From the NCBI GenBank assembly GCA_008668235.1, contig RQCP01000044.1:1-12779 (forward strand): a stretch of DNA of 12,779 bases. The letters are read 5' to 3'. Source of the DNA: Collinsella aerofaciens. GTDB lineage: Bacteria; Actinomycetota; Coriobacteriia; Coriobacteriales; Coriobacteriaceae. Made by a program: the position numbers and the translations under genes. The notes under the pieces were generated by a model, which was not told where the DNA came from, made no database searches, and saw only the letters and a program-made list of their open reading frames with translations. Below, in pieces: positions 1 through 7,439 of the stretch. The stretch's first letter is position 1; every line of letters begins with the position of its first letter.

Positions 1-165
1 CCCCCCGCGCCCCGCCCGCCCCCGGCCCCCCCGGCGCCCCCAGCACCCTCAAAAAACCGGCCCCATCGCCTCAGTGGCGGCGAACCCCGCACTGGTGGGC
101 CGCCTAACGGCCGCAAACAGTCCGTATTTCACCGCAACTGCGGAGGGGACACGGCATCTTTGCTG
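1..165. other. C-rich left edge and 3' flank of hyuA
   Basis: No gene is visible. The first 45 bases are almost pure C and G: the minus strand has at least four runs of three or more G separated by short loops, a G-quadruplex-capable pattern. Downstream of hyuA on the minus strand there is a GGCCG/CGGCC hairpin with a 5-nt loop (98-112). A T6 tract lies at 51-56 after GC-rich sequence. Together they may help end transcription, but they do not form one canonical intrinsic terminator. The C-rich run could also be a contig-end artefact. Confidence 0.35.
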
Positions 166-1533
166 CTAGCGGGGGACGTAGCGGCCGGGTTGGGCTCCGG
201 TGGGCTCGCCGTCGCGTGCCACCAGCACGCCGTTCACAAACACGGCCTTGGCGCGACCATGCGCCTCAAAGCCCTCGAGCGGCGTGTAGTCCACGGCCTG
301 ATGCTGTGTCGCCGCGCGAATGGTCCAGCGCGCCCGGGGATCCCACACGCACACGTCGGCATCGGAGCCCTCGGCAAGACATCCCTTGCGCGGATACATG
401 CCAAACACGCGCGCCGGGTTCTCGCTCATCAAGCGGCAGAGGTCCTCGGGTCCCAGCTGTCCCTCAAAACTCGTGGCAATCGCGACGGGACGATGCTCCA
501 CGCCGGGTCCGCCGTTGGGAATCGCGCGGAAATCGTCGCGCCCGCGGTCCTTTTGCCCGTGCAGGTTAAAGCTGCAATGATCGGTCGCAATCGTATCGAT
601 CTCGCCGGCCACAAGCGCCTCGCGCAGCGCGGCACGGTCACCGGCATGGCGCAGCGGCGGGCTCATCACATACTTGGCACCCGCAAAGCCGTCCTCGCCC
701 TGCTCCAGATAACAGGTGTCGTCGAGCATCAGATACTGGGGGCAGGTCTCGACATAGATATTTTTCTGCCCGCGCGCTTTGGCAGCACGGATGGCCTCGA
801 GCCCCAGCTTGGTCGAAAGGTGCACCACATTGACCGGAGCGTCCCCGGCCAAGTGCGCCAGATACAGCAGACGGCTCACAGCCTCGGCCTCGCACACATC
901 CGGACGGCTGAGCGCATGGCCCTCGGGCCCGTGGATGCCCTGCTCAAACACGCGCTTCTGAAGCTCATTCACCAGCGTACCGTTCTCGCAATGCACGCAC
1001 AGGATACCGCCCACGCGCTTGAGCTCCTCCAGCACCTCGAGCGTCTCGGCATCGTCCAGGCGCAGATGGTCGTAGGCAAAGTAGGTCTTAAACGACGACA
1101 CGCCCGCCTCGCGCATAGCCGAAAGATCGGCGCGGTTGCGCTCATTCCACTCGGCGAGTGCCATATGAAAGGCGTAGTTGGCCGTGCAGGTTCCGTCGGC
1201 ACGGCGATGCCACTCGGCCAAGGCATCGGGCATGGTCACGCCGCGATCGGCCGTCGCGTAGTCGACGATGGTCGTGGTGCCGCCGCAGGCAGCCGCACGT
1301 GTGCCGGTCTCAAAGCTATCGGCCGTCCAGTCCATGCCGGTCCAGCACTGCATGTGCGTGTGCCCATCGATAAAGCCGGGGAACACCCAACAGTCCGTGG
1401 CGTCCTGGACGGTATCGCCCTCGCCCGGCTCGATTGCCGTGGCAATCCGCACAATCTTGTCGCCCTCCATGGCAAGATCGGCGCGGCGAAGCCCCTGGGG
1501 CGTCACGAGCGCGCCGTTTTTGATGATGATCAT
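166..1533 (-). CDS. hyuA: dihydropyrimidinase / D-hydantoinase family amidohydrolase
   Basis: A 455-residue cyclic amidohydrolase (urease/dihydroorotase superfamily) expected to open a hydantoin- or dihydropyrimidine-like ring in the cytoplasm. All metal-site signatures are visible: GFIDGHTH (residues 53-60), the carbamylated-lysine region SSFKTYFAY (Lys149), HCENG (His181), HLS (His238) and TDHCSFN (Asp318). Length is close to E. coli HyuA/YgeZ (about 460). The ATG at 1533 has an AAGGAG Shine-Dalgarno (1538-1543) that overlaps the stop codon of the upstream nucleotidyltransferase gene, implying translational coupling. In E. coli and many anaerobes hyuA sits with ygeW-ygeX-ygeY in the purine/urate-linked cluster, so a ring-opening role there is likely. 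The exact substrate cannot be read from sequence, and allantoinase-like activity is an alternative. The family call is secure. Confidence 0.93.
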   Translation of the reverse strand: MIIIKNGALVTPQGLRRADLAMEGDKIVRIATAIEPGEGDTVQDATDCWVFPGFIDGHTHMQCWTGMDWTADSFETGTRAAACGGTTTIVDYATADRGVTMPDALAEWHRRADGTCTANYAFHMALAEWNERNRADLSAMREAGVSSFKTYFAYDHLRLDDAETLEVLEELKRVGGILCVHCENGTLVNELQKRVFEQGIHGPEGHALSRPDVCEAEAVSRLLYLAHLAGDAPVNVVHLSTKLGLEAIRAAKARGQKNIYVETCPQYLMLDDTCYLEQGEDGFAGAKYVMSPPLRHAGDRAALREALVAGEIDTIATDHCSFNLHGQKDRGRDDFRAIPNGGPGVEHRPVAIATSFEGQLGPEDLCRLMSENPARVFGMYPRKGCLAEGSDADVCVWDPRARWTIRAATQHQAVDYTPLEGFEAHGRAKAVFVNGVLVARDGEPTGAQPGRYVPR

Positions 1534-1537
1534 GTTG

Positions 1538-1544
1538 CTCCTTA
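1538..1544 (-). promoter_or_regulatory. Shine-Dalgarno of hyuA overlapping upstream stop codon
   Basis: AAGGAG on the minus strand (1538-1543) lies 4 nt before the hyuA ATG and overlaps the TAA (1542-1544) of the nucleotidyltransferase gene. This arrangement normally couples translation of the two genes. Confidence 0.7.
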
Positions 1545-2156
1545 TTGATTAATACAGTTGGCCACGCGATCAAAATACGAGCAGGCCGCGATATGCTCCG
1601 TTATGCGTCGCTGTCCCTCGGCGGTATCGACATCCCACAGCTCATAGGCGCGCGCTTCGACCAGCGCAACGTCGACGCGGCCTTTGAGAATCGAACCGCC
1701 GCCGTCCTTGCCCTCAAGACACATAAGTGCATCGAACAGTTCCGCCGGAAAGAGCACCGGGCTCGAAGGCTCACCGTTGCACGCAAGACGCACCGGATGC
1801 TTGCGGCCACGCTCGTCAAATGCACGAACCATAGCCTCAAAAGAATCCGAACTCACGAGCGGCTGGTCGCCCGGCAAAAAGAGGCAACCTTTCCAGTTGC
1901 GTTCGACTCCCCACGAAAGGCCCGCACGAACGCTTTCGCTACGCAGCTCGCCATCATGCAGCACGCACGGGCAATGCTTGTCCTCGCAAATCTGGGCGAC
2001 CCCGGGCCAACGCGTCGAAACCACGACGTCAAAGCCCCGGGGAACCGAATCGATGGTCCGGGCAATCAGCGGCTCGCCATAGATATCGGCAAGCATCTTG
2101 TTAGAGCCAAACCGCTTGCCCTCGCCCGATGCCATAATGACGCATCCAAGTTTCAT
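1542..2156 (-). CDS. MobA/MocA-like nucleotidyltransferase (YgfJ family)
   Basis: A 204-residue NTP-transferase-fold protein. The N-terminal loop ASGEGKRFGSNK (residues 9-20) matches the LAAGxSxRxGxxK nucleotide-binding signature. LPGDQPLV (94-101) carries the metal-binding aspartate of MobA/MocA proteins. Relatives transfer CMP or GMP to molybdopterin, and YgfJ-type members accompany molybdenum hydroxylases such as xanthine dehydrogenase. That fits a purine-catabolic locus, where it would mature a hydroxylase cofactor. I chose the ATG at 2156 over 2210 because GGGGAGGT (2163-2170) lies 6 nt upstream and the glycine loop then sits at the N-terminus as in the family. It lies downstream of a terminator after ygeW, so it may have its own promoter. 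No molybdenum hydroxylase is in the window. The precise nucleotide and cofactor are inferred. Confidence 0.85.
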   Translation of the reverse strand: MKLGCVIMASGEGKRFGSNKMLADIYGEPLIARTIDSVPRGFDVVVSTRWPGVAQICEDKHCPCVLHDGELRSESVRAGLSWGVERNWKGCLFLPGDQPLVSSDSFEAMVRAFDERGRKHPVRLACNGEPSSPVLFPAELFDALMCLEGKDGGGSILKGRVDVALVEARAYELWDVDTAEGQRRITEHIAACSYFDRVANCINQ

Positions 2157-2243
2157 GGTGATACCTCCCCTGAAACCATCGTACCCATAACTCGCGCCGC
2201 GGGCATCCACATCGAAAGCGCTTATCCCGCACGCCCGCGATGC

Positions 2244-2283
2244 AAAAAAGGGGCACCCCGCCGGTTGGCAGAGCGCCCCCTTT
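2244..2283 (-). terminator. intrinsic terminator downstream of ygeW
   Basis: On the minus strand an A3G4-5 arm followed by GCGC pairs with GTGC followed by C3T3, with one bulged G. The large loop contains a further GCC/GGC hairpin. A run of six T follows the stem. It starts 23 bp after the ygeW stop. Because the 5' side begins with AAA, it could also work weakly on the plus strand. It separates ygeX-ygeY-ygeW from the nucleotidyltransferase-hyuA pair. Confidence 0.75.
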
Positions 2284-2306
2284 ACATGGCTTACCTCAAT
2301 CCGGCT

Positions 2307-3509
2307 TTAGGCCTGGAACCAACGGGCGGTGTTGCGCTCGTCGAGGGCCTTGAGGGTAGCGGCGGGATCGGCAACCTTCTGCAGGAACATCATGGCTGCG
2401 ATGGCATACGGCTTGTAGCTTGCCTCCTTGTACATGCCCACGCGGTGCATGTCGAAGACGTCGGCGTTAACCTCGCCGTGCTCGCAGGAGACACCGGAGA
2501 TGTCGGCGGGCAGCGGGTGCATAAAGATGGTGTCCTGGCCGTTGGCAGTCTTCTCCATGAGCTCGGTCGTGGAGCACCAGTCCTGATGGGTGGCGTTCTG
2601 GGCGAGCAGCTCCTTCTCGAGCGCAGCGATGCCGGCGTCGTCGCCCTCGGCGTACAGATTGGTACGCTTCTCCATGGCGGCAAACGGAGCCCAGCTCTTG
2701 GGGATCACGATGTCGGCGCCCTCGAAGGCCTCGGCCATGGTGTTGACCTGCTTAAAGGTGGTGCCGGACTCGGCGGCATAGCCCTTGGCGCGCTCGACGA
2801 CCTCGGGCATGAGGTCGTAGCCCTCGGGGTGGGCCAGGGTGACGTCCATGCCAAAGCGGGGCAGCAGGCTGATCAGCGACTGCGGGCAGGACAGCGGCTT
2901 GCCGTAAGAGGGCGAATAGGCCCAGGTAACGGCAACCTTCTTGCCCTTGAGGTTCTCGAGGCCGCCAAACTCGTTGATGAGGTAGAGCATGTCGGCAGAG
3001 GACTGCGTGGGGTGATCGGAGTCGGACTGCAGGGAGATGAGCGTGGGACGGTGATCCAGAACGCCGTCCTCGTAAGCCTGCTGGACAGACTCGGAGACCT
3101 CGGCCATGTAGGCGTCGCCCTTGCCGATGTACATGTCGTCGCGGATGCCGATGACGTCGGCCATGAAGGAGATCATGGTAGCGGTCTCGCGGACGGTCTC
3201 GCCGTGGGCGATCTGGGACTTCTTCTCGTCCAGGTCCTGCAGCTCAAGGCCGAGCAGGTTGGCGGCCTTAGAGAAAGAGAAGCGCGTACGGGTGGAGTTG
3301 TCGCGGAACAGGGAGACGGCCAGGCCCGAGTCGAAGATCTTGGACGAAACGTTGTTCTCACGCAGCTCGCGCAGGGCGTCGGCGACGATGTAGAGAGCCT
3401 TGAGCTCATCGGTGGTCTTGTCCCAGGTGTGCAGGAAGTCGCTGCCGTACATACCCTTAAAGTCGAGACCGTTCAGCTGCTCGACGAGCTCGGTAAACTT
3501 AGCGTCCAT
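2307..3509 (-). CDS. ygeW: knotted carbamoyltransferase YgeW
   Basis: A 400-residue member of the aspartate/ornithine carbamoyltransferase superfamily, YgeW subfamily. STRTR (residues 72-76) is the carbamoyl-phosphate-binding loop, HPTQ (166-169) the second phosphate/carbamoyl motif, and HPLPAD (331-336) the late substrate-side motif. Length matches YgeW (about 396), longer than typical OTC/ATC chains, as expected for the knotted group. The ATG at 3509 is chosen because AGAAAGGA (3517-3524) lies 7 nt upstream. The in-frame extension up to 3695 adds 62 low-complexity residues unlike the family. The true substrate of YgeW is not firmly established, but it is genetically linked to diaminopropionate and purine-derived ureido compounds. 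Here it follows ygeX and ygeY, consistent with carbamoyl transfer or phosphorolysis giving carbamoyl phosphate. Confidence 0.94.
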   Translation of the reverse strand: MDAKFTELVEQLNGLDFKGMYGSDFLHTWDKTTDELKALYIVADALRELRENNVSSKIFDSGLAVSLFRDNSTRTRFSFSKAANLLGLELQDLDEKKSQIAHGETVRETATMISFMADVIGIRDDMYIGKGDAYMAEVSESVQQAYEDGVLDHRPTLISLQSDSDHPTQSSADMLYLINEFGGLENLKGKKVAVTWAYSPSYGKPLSCPQSLISLLPRFGMDVTLAHPEGYDLMPEVVERAKGYAAESGTTFKQVNTMAEAFEGADIVIPKSWAPFAAMEKRTNLYAEGDDAGIAALEKELLAQNATHQDWCSTTELMEKTANGQDTIFMHPLPADISGVSCEHGEVNADVFDMHRVGMYKEASYKPYAIAAMMFLQKVADPAATLKALDERNTARWFQA

Positions 3510-3663
3510 GGAAATGTCCTTTCTAAAGATGAAACGATCGCAGTGAGTAGATGTGCTCCGGCATGCGCGTGTGGCTAGAACATGCAGAGCACCATGACGA
3601 GGACCCGCCACCGTTGAGGAAGCATGGGAGATAACGACCGCGGGCCCCAAGTCAACAGGGGGT

Positions 3664-3688
3664 GCCGGGGACACGAGCGGCCCCCGGC
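3664..3688 (-). other. GC-rich hairpin between ygeY and ygeW
   Basis: GCCGGGG (3664-3670) pairs with CCCCGGC (3682-3688) around an 11-nt loop. It starts about 22 bp after the ygeY stop, in the 200-bp gap before ygeW. No T tract follows on the minus strand, so it is not a classic intrinsic terminator. An mRNA-stabilising or processing hairpin that tunes ygeY versus ygeW levels is possible. Nothing else is evident in this gap. Confidence 0.4.
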
Positions 3689-3710
3689 TCAACAAAATCG
3701 AGGAATGGGA

Positions 3711-5096
3711 CTAATCGATCTTGTTGTTGGTCAGACCGGCGCGGAACACGGTGGCGTCGCCATCGGCCTGGCTCGGATCGTAGAGGTTCAGGGCAGCCAC
3801 GTACATGGCGGCAGCGGTGACCAGGTCGTCCTTGTAGGTGACCTCGTTGGGAGCATGAGCCTGAGACTCGGCACCCGGGCCAAAGCCCACGCAGGGGATG
3901 CCGTAGCGGCCCTGGATGGAGACGCAGTTCGTGGAGAAAGTCCACTTGTCGCACAGCGGGCGACCGGTACGCTTGTCCATGCTGGGCTCACAGCCGATGC
4001 GCTCGTCACCAAACATGGCCTTGTGGGCGTCGACGAGGGCCTTGACGTGCGGAGCGGTCTCCTTGTTGATCCACGTGGGGAAGTAAGCCTCGGTCTCGTA
4101 GACCTCGCCGGTCCAGGACGGACGGTCGTACATGTACATGGAGACCTTCACGTCGTCGCCGTACTTCTTGGCGGCCGGCAGGTTGCGGATCTCGTCCAGG
4201 CAGGACTCCCAGGTCTCGCCGGCGGTCATGCGACGGTCGATGGAGATGGCGCAGGAATCGGCCACGGCGCAGCGGCTGGGGCTGGTGTAGAAGATCTGGC
4301 TGACGGTGCAGGTGCCGCGGCCCAGGAAGCGGGCGTCCTCGAAGTGCTCGGGATTGTACTTGGGGTCGAGCATCTTGACGAGACCCTTGATGTCGGTCGA
4401 CTCGTCGCAGCCGTTGTTGTTGAGGGCGCGGACGTCGGCGATGATGTCGGCCATCTTGTAGATGGCGTTGTCGCCGCGGTCGGGAGCGGAGCCGTGGCAG
4501 GAGGTACCGTGAACGTCGACGCGGATCTCCATGCGGCCGCGGTGACCGCGATAGATGCCGCCGTCGGTGGGCTCGGTGGAAATGACGAACTCGGGCTTAA
4601 TGCCGTCCTTGTTGTAGATGTACTGCCAGCACATGCCGTCGCAGTCCTCTTCCTGGACGGTGCCGACGACCATGATCTTGTAGCCCTCGGGGATGAGGCC
4701 CATGTCCTTCATCATCTTGGCTGCGTAGGTAGCGGAAGCCATGCCCCCCTCCTGGTCGGAGCCGCCGCGGCCGTAGATGATCTCGTCGGTCTCGTAGCCC
4801 TCATAGGGATCGGCGTCCCAGTTCTCGATGTTGCCGATGCCGACGGTGTCGATGTGAGAGTCGATGGCGATGATCTTGTCGCCCTCGCCCATAAAGCCCA
4901 TGACGTTGCCCAGGCCGTCGACCTTGACCTCGTCATAACCAAGGCTCTCCATCTCGGCCTTGATGCAGGCAACAACCTCACCCTCCTCGCAAGACTCAGA
5001 GGGATGGGAGATCATAGCGCGCAGGAAGCGAGTCATATCAGCACGATGGGACTCAGCAGCAGCCTTGATAGCGTCGAAATCGAGTTCTTTAGCCAT
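3711..5096 (-). CDS. ygeY: YgeY-type M20 family metallohydrolase
   Basis: A 461-residue M20 peptidase/deacylase-fold enzyme of the YgeY (selenium-metabolism-linked hydrolase) group. Metal-site residues are visible in order: SHIDTV (His81, Asp83), GGSDQEGG (Asp114), QEED (catalytic Glu149, metal Glu150), STEPT (Glu175) and a late GAESQAHAP histidine near residue 414. The dimerisation domain follows GHRGRMEI around residue 184. At 461 residues it is longer than the roughly 400 usual for YgeY, with extra sequence in the middle domain and a C-terminal tail after the last histidine. The start is supported by AAAGG (5106-5110), 9 nt before the ATG. It sits 74 bp after ygeX, consistent with one transcript. 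The likely role is amide or ureido hydrolysis in purine/diaminopropionate catabolism; the exact substrate is inferred. Confidence 0.92.
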   Translation of the reverse strand: MAKELDFDAIKAAAESHRADMTRFLRAMISHPSESCEEGEVVACIKAEMESLGYDEVKVDGLGNVMGFMGEGDKIIAIDSHIDTVGIGNIENWDADPYEGYETDEIIYGRGGSDQEGGMASATYAAKMMKDMGLIPEGYKIMVVGTVQEEDCDGMCWQYIYNKDGIKPEFVISTEPTDGGIYRGHRGRMEIRVDVHGTSCHGSAPDRGDNAIYKMADIIADVRALNNNGCDESTDIKGLVKMLDPKYNPEHFEDARFLGRGTCTVSQIFYTSPSRCAVADSCAISIDRRMTAGETWESCLDEIRNLPAAKKYGDDVKVSMYMYDRPSWTGEVYETEAYFPTWINKETAPHVKALVDAHKAMFGDERIGCEPSMDKRTGRPLCDKWTFSTNCVSIQGRYGIPCVGFGPGAESQAHAPNEVTYKDDLVTAAAMYVAALNLYDPSQADGDATVFRAGLTNNKID

Positions 5097-5170
5097 TGTT
5101 CATAACCTTTCAAACGAAGGAATCTACCTGTGAGGTGGCGGAGCGATACCTATTTACTCCGCCCCAACGA

Positions 5171-6385
5171 TTAGCAAGTGGGATATTCGCCTTCCCAAAC
5201 AATGCGGCGATACTGGTCGGGATCGGTGTCGCCCTCGGTGGAGAAGCAGAGCACGGAGCTCGTCTTGTCCAGGCCGATGAGTTCCTTGAGCTCGGCGTAC
5301 TCGGGATCGAGCATGAGGGTCTCGACCAGGCCGGTGGTCACAGCGCCGGACTCGCCGGAGATGACGCGCGGGTCGCCCTTCTCGGGAGCGCCCAGGGTGC
5401 GCATGCCGCGAGCGGTGACCCAGTCGGGGCAGGACACGAAGGCGGTGACGTGGTTGCGCAGGATATCCCAGCCCAGAATGTTGGGCTCGCCGCAGCACAG
5501 ACCGGCCATGATGGAGGGCATGTCGCCGTCCACGATGCGCGGATCGCCGTCGCCGGCGGCAGCGCCCTTGTACAGACAGGCGGCAGGCGCGCACTCAGCC
5601 ACGACGAAGGTGGGCGGGTTATCGGGATACAGGTTGGTGAAGTAGCCCACCACGGCGCCGGCGAGCGAACCCACGCCAGCCTGGACAAACACGTGCGTCG
5701 GGCGGTTGATGGCCATCTCGCGCAGCTGCTCGGCAGCCTCGGAAGCCATGGTGCCGTAACCCTCCATGATCCAGGACGGGATCTTCTCGTAGCCCTCCCA
5801 GGCGGTGTCCTGAACGATGACGCCGCGCTCGCAGGCGTCGGCCTCGGCAGCGGCCATGCGCACGCACTCGTCGTAGTTGACCTCTTCGATGGTCACCGTT
5901 GCGCCCTCGGCGGCGATGTTATCAAAGCGGGGCTTGGTGGAACCCTTGGGCATGTGCACGACGGCCTTCTGGCCCAGCTTGTTGGCAGCCCATGCCACAC
6001 CGCGGCCATGGTTGCCGTCGGTGGCGGTAAAGAAGGTAGCCTGGCCAAAGTCCTTGACCAGCTGATCGGAAGTCAGGTAATCGAAGGTGCACTCGGCAAC
6101 GTCCTTGCCGGTCTCGTCGGCAATGTAGTTGGCCATGGCAAACGAACCGCCCAGAACCTTAAAGGCGTTGAGGCCAAAGCGATAGCTCTCGTCCTTAACG
6201 CACAGGTTGGACAGACCCAGGCGCGCAGCCTGGCCGTCCAGGCGGGCAAGCGGAGTGACGGTGTACTGGGGGAACGACTGGTGGAAGGCGCGGGCCTTCT
6301 TCACGTGGTCGAGACTCATGATTCCCAAGTGCTTGTCATCGCTCTTGGGCATCGTGTTGCCCGCCCACTGGATCTTATCGGCCAT
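5171..6385 (-). CDS. ygeX: diaminopropionate ammonia-lyase
   Basis: A 404-residue fold-type II PLP enzyme converting 2,3-diaminopropionate to pyruvate and ammonia in the cytoplasm. The PLP lysine lies in FGLNAFKVLGG (Lys76). TDGNHGRG (122-129) carries the conserved cofactor-ring loop and the acidic catalytic Asp. VQDTAWEGY (Asp193 region) matches the second acidic residue of E. coli YgeX. AGVGSLAG (236-243) is the PLP phosphate-binding loop. Length and all motifs agree with the family. The start has AAGGAG (6394-6399), 8 nt upstream. It is first in the leftward operon and divergent from a YheO/DauR-like regulator, so it is probably controlled through the palindromes at 6478-6543. In the anaerobic purine pathway YgeX is thought to act on diaminopropionate or ureido-derived material. 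The family call is very secure. Confidence 0.96.
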   Translation of the reverse strand: MADKIQWAGNTMPKSDDKHLGIMSLDHVKKARAFHQSFPQYTVTPLARLDGQAARLGLSNLCVKDESYRFGLNAFKVLGGSFAMANYIADETGKDVAECTFDYLTSDQLVKDFGQATFFTATDGNHGRGVAWAANKLGQKAVVHMPKGSTKPRFDNIAAEGATVTIEEVNYDECVRMAAAEADACERGVIVQDTAWEGYEKIPSWIMEGYGTMASEAAEQLREMAINRPTHVFVQAGVGSLAGAVVGYFTNLYPDNPPTFVVAECAPAACLYKGAAAGDGDPRIVDGDMPSIMAGLCCGEPNILGWDILRNHVTAFVSCPDWVTARGMRTLGAPEKGDPRVISGESGAVTTGLVETLMLDPEYAELKELIGLDKTSSVLCFSTEGDTDPDQYRRIVWEGEYPTC

Positions 6386-6449
6386 ACGGTGAACTCCTTA
6401 AGTCCTCTCTTGCCGGCTCCCGCATACGCGTTTCAGCCCATTCCCATTC

Positions 6450-6478
6450 ATGCGACTGAACTTTTATGTGGATGCCAA
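6450..6478 (-). promoter_or_regulatory. candidate ygeX promoter
   Basis: On the minus strand TTGGCA (6473-6478, five of six matches to the -35 consensus) is followed after 17 bp by TCGCAT (6450-6455), a poor -10. The -35 abuts palindrome 1 (6478-6492), so a protein bound there would touch RNA polymerase. The call is weak because of the -10. Confidence 0.3.
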
Positions 6479-6492
6479 ACAAAAAGTTTGTT
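6478..6492. promoter_or_regulatory. operator palindrome 1, AACAAA-N3-TTTGTT
   Basis: AACAAA (6478-6483) and TTTGTT (6487-6492) are perfect inverted half-sites with a 3-bp centre AAG. The same architecture recurs at 6529-6543. It lies between divergent ygeX and the regulator gene, adjacent to a candidate ygeX -35. It is probably a binding site for the neighbouring YheO/DauR-like protein. Confidence 0.6.
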
Positions 6493-6528
6493 AGCACTGT
6501 TCTATCACACTTTTTGATTGGCAAACCT

Positions 6529-6543
6529 AACAAATTGTTTGTT
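6529..6543. promoter_or_regulatory. operator palindrome 2, AACAAA-N3-TTTGTT
   Basis: AACAAA (6529-6534) and TTTGTT (6538-6543) flank a TTG centre. Its centre is 51 bp from that of palindrome 1, close to five helical turns, so the two sites face roughly the same side of the DNA. A lone TTTGTT half-site at 6599-6604 lies nearer the regulator gene. Confidence 0.6.
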
Positions 6544-6662
6544 GCCGTAATCGGTACTTTTTCGCCGCCGAACGGTCATGAATTGCCTTGTTGATGGATT
6601 TGTTTGCGAACAGATGTGGTTTATGGCAAAGTGTGCCCAAACTAATTTTTAGGAAGGCACCC

Positions 6663-7316
6663 ATGACCCCCGCACAGATTGAGTTTTACAAGCGCCTCGC
6701 ACACGGCCTGGCGCTCCAATTTGGCCCCAACTGCGAAGTCGTCGTCCACGATCTGGAGACCGAGGACGTGGACCACTCCATCGTAGTGATCGAAAACGGC
6801 CACGTCAGCGGGCGCAAACTGGGTGACGGCCCCAGCCATATTGTGTTTGAGTCCATGCACGAGGGCAGCACCGACGTACACGACCGCGAGCCGTACCTCA
6901 CTAAAACCACCGATGGCAAGCTGCTCAAGTCCTCGACCATCTTTATCCGCAACGACGAAGGCAAGCCCGTCGGCATTTTGGGCATCAACTTTGACATTAC
7001 GCTTATGAAGGCTTTTGAGCGTTCGCTCGACGCCTTTACCGGCACCGGCGGCACGGGCTATACCGAGCCCGAGCCCATTACCAAGAACATCGGCGACCTG
7101 CTCGAGGACCTGCTGCACGAGTGCGAGCAGTTTGTGGGCAAGCCCGCGGCACTCATGACCAAAGACGAGCGCATTCGTGCCATTGGCTACCTCGACCGTC
7201 GCGGCGCCTTCCTCATTTCCAAGTCGAGCGAGCGCGCCTGCGAGTTCTTTGGCATCTCCAAGTACAGCTTCTATAGCTACCTCAATGAGGCCAAGGCGGC
7301 GGCCGGCGACAAGTAG
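6663..7316 (+). CDS. YheO/DauR-like PAS and HTH transcriptional regulator
   Basis: A 217-residue regulator. Residues about 5-115 match the YheO-like PAS domain (opening with the conserved FYKRLAHGLA and VVHDLE segments, later GILGINFDIT). After a Gly/Thr/Pro-rich linker (about 125-138), residues about 160-212 match the DauR-like helix-turn-helix (KDERIRAIGYLDRRGAF, then GISKYSFYSYL). The start at 6663 is chosen because AGGAAGG (6651-6657) lies 5 nt upstream; the in-frame ATG at 6588 adds a non-family leader. The PAS half probably senses a small molecule. Divergence from ygeX and the paired palindromes between them suggest it controls the catabolic operon and itself. Family members act as either repressors or activators; which applies here is unknown. 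Confidence 0.9.
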   Translation: MTPAQIEFYKRLAHGLALQFGPNCEVVVHDLETEDVDHSIVVIENGHVSGRKLGDGPSHIVFESMHEGSTDVHDREPYLTKTTDGKLLKSSTIFIRNDEGKPVGILGINFDITLMKAFERSLDAFTGTGGTGYTEPEPITKNIGDLLEDLLHECEQFVGKPAALMTKDERIRAIGYLDRRGAFLISKSSERACEFFGISKYSFYSYLNEAKAAAGDK

Positions 7317-7399
7317 GCACTCGCCTGGATTGCCCCTCCCCTTTTGGGTGCGAGTTCTGGAAAGCACGAATCCAAGACCGGGCCGCTTGGGAAGTTCCA

Positions 7400-7405
7400 T
7401 ATAAT
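7400..7405 (+). promoter_or_regulatory. TATAAT -10 element
   Basis: A perfect TATAAT lies 34 bp before the ATG at 7440, with no convincing TTGACA 16-18 bp upstream. It is suitably placed for the membrane-protein gene. Confidence 0.4.
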
Positions 7406-7439
7406 CGATGTCATTAGTATTTCGAAAGGATGGAACAGA

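Noticed and set aside
3510..3695. N-terminal extension of ygeW to 3695
   Set aside because: The extra 62 residues are unlike YgeW, and the ATG at 3509 has a good Shine-Dalgarno.
1545..6517. Long plus-strand open frames (1545-3578, 3624-5105, 5096-6517) opposite the catabolic genes
   Set aside because: They are antisense shadows of high-GC genes, with Gly/Val/His-rich non-family translations and no ribosome sites.
6588..6662. Upstream start for the regulator at 6588
   Set aside because: No ribosome site there; 6663 has AGGAAGG and matches the family N-terminus.
7319..7355. Terminator after the regulator gene (ACTCGC/GCGAGT)
   Set aside because: Only a 6-bp stem with a 25-nt loop and no T tract after it.
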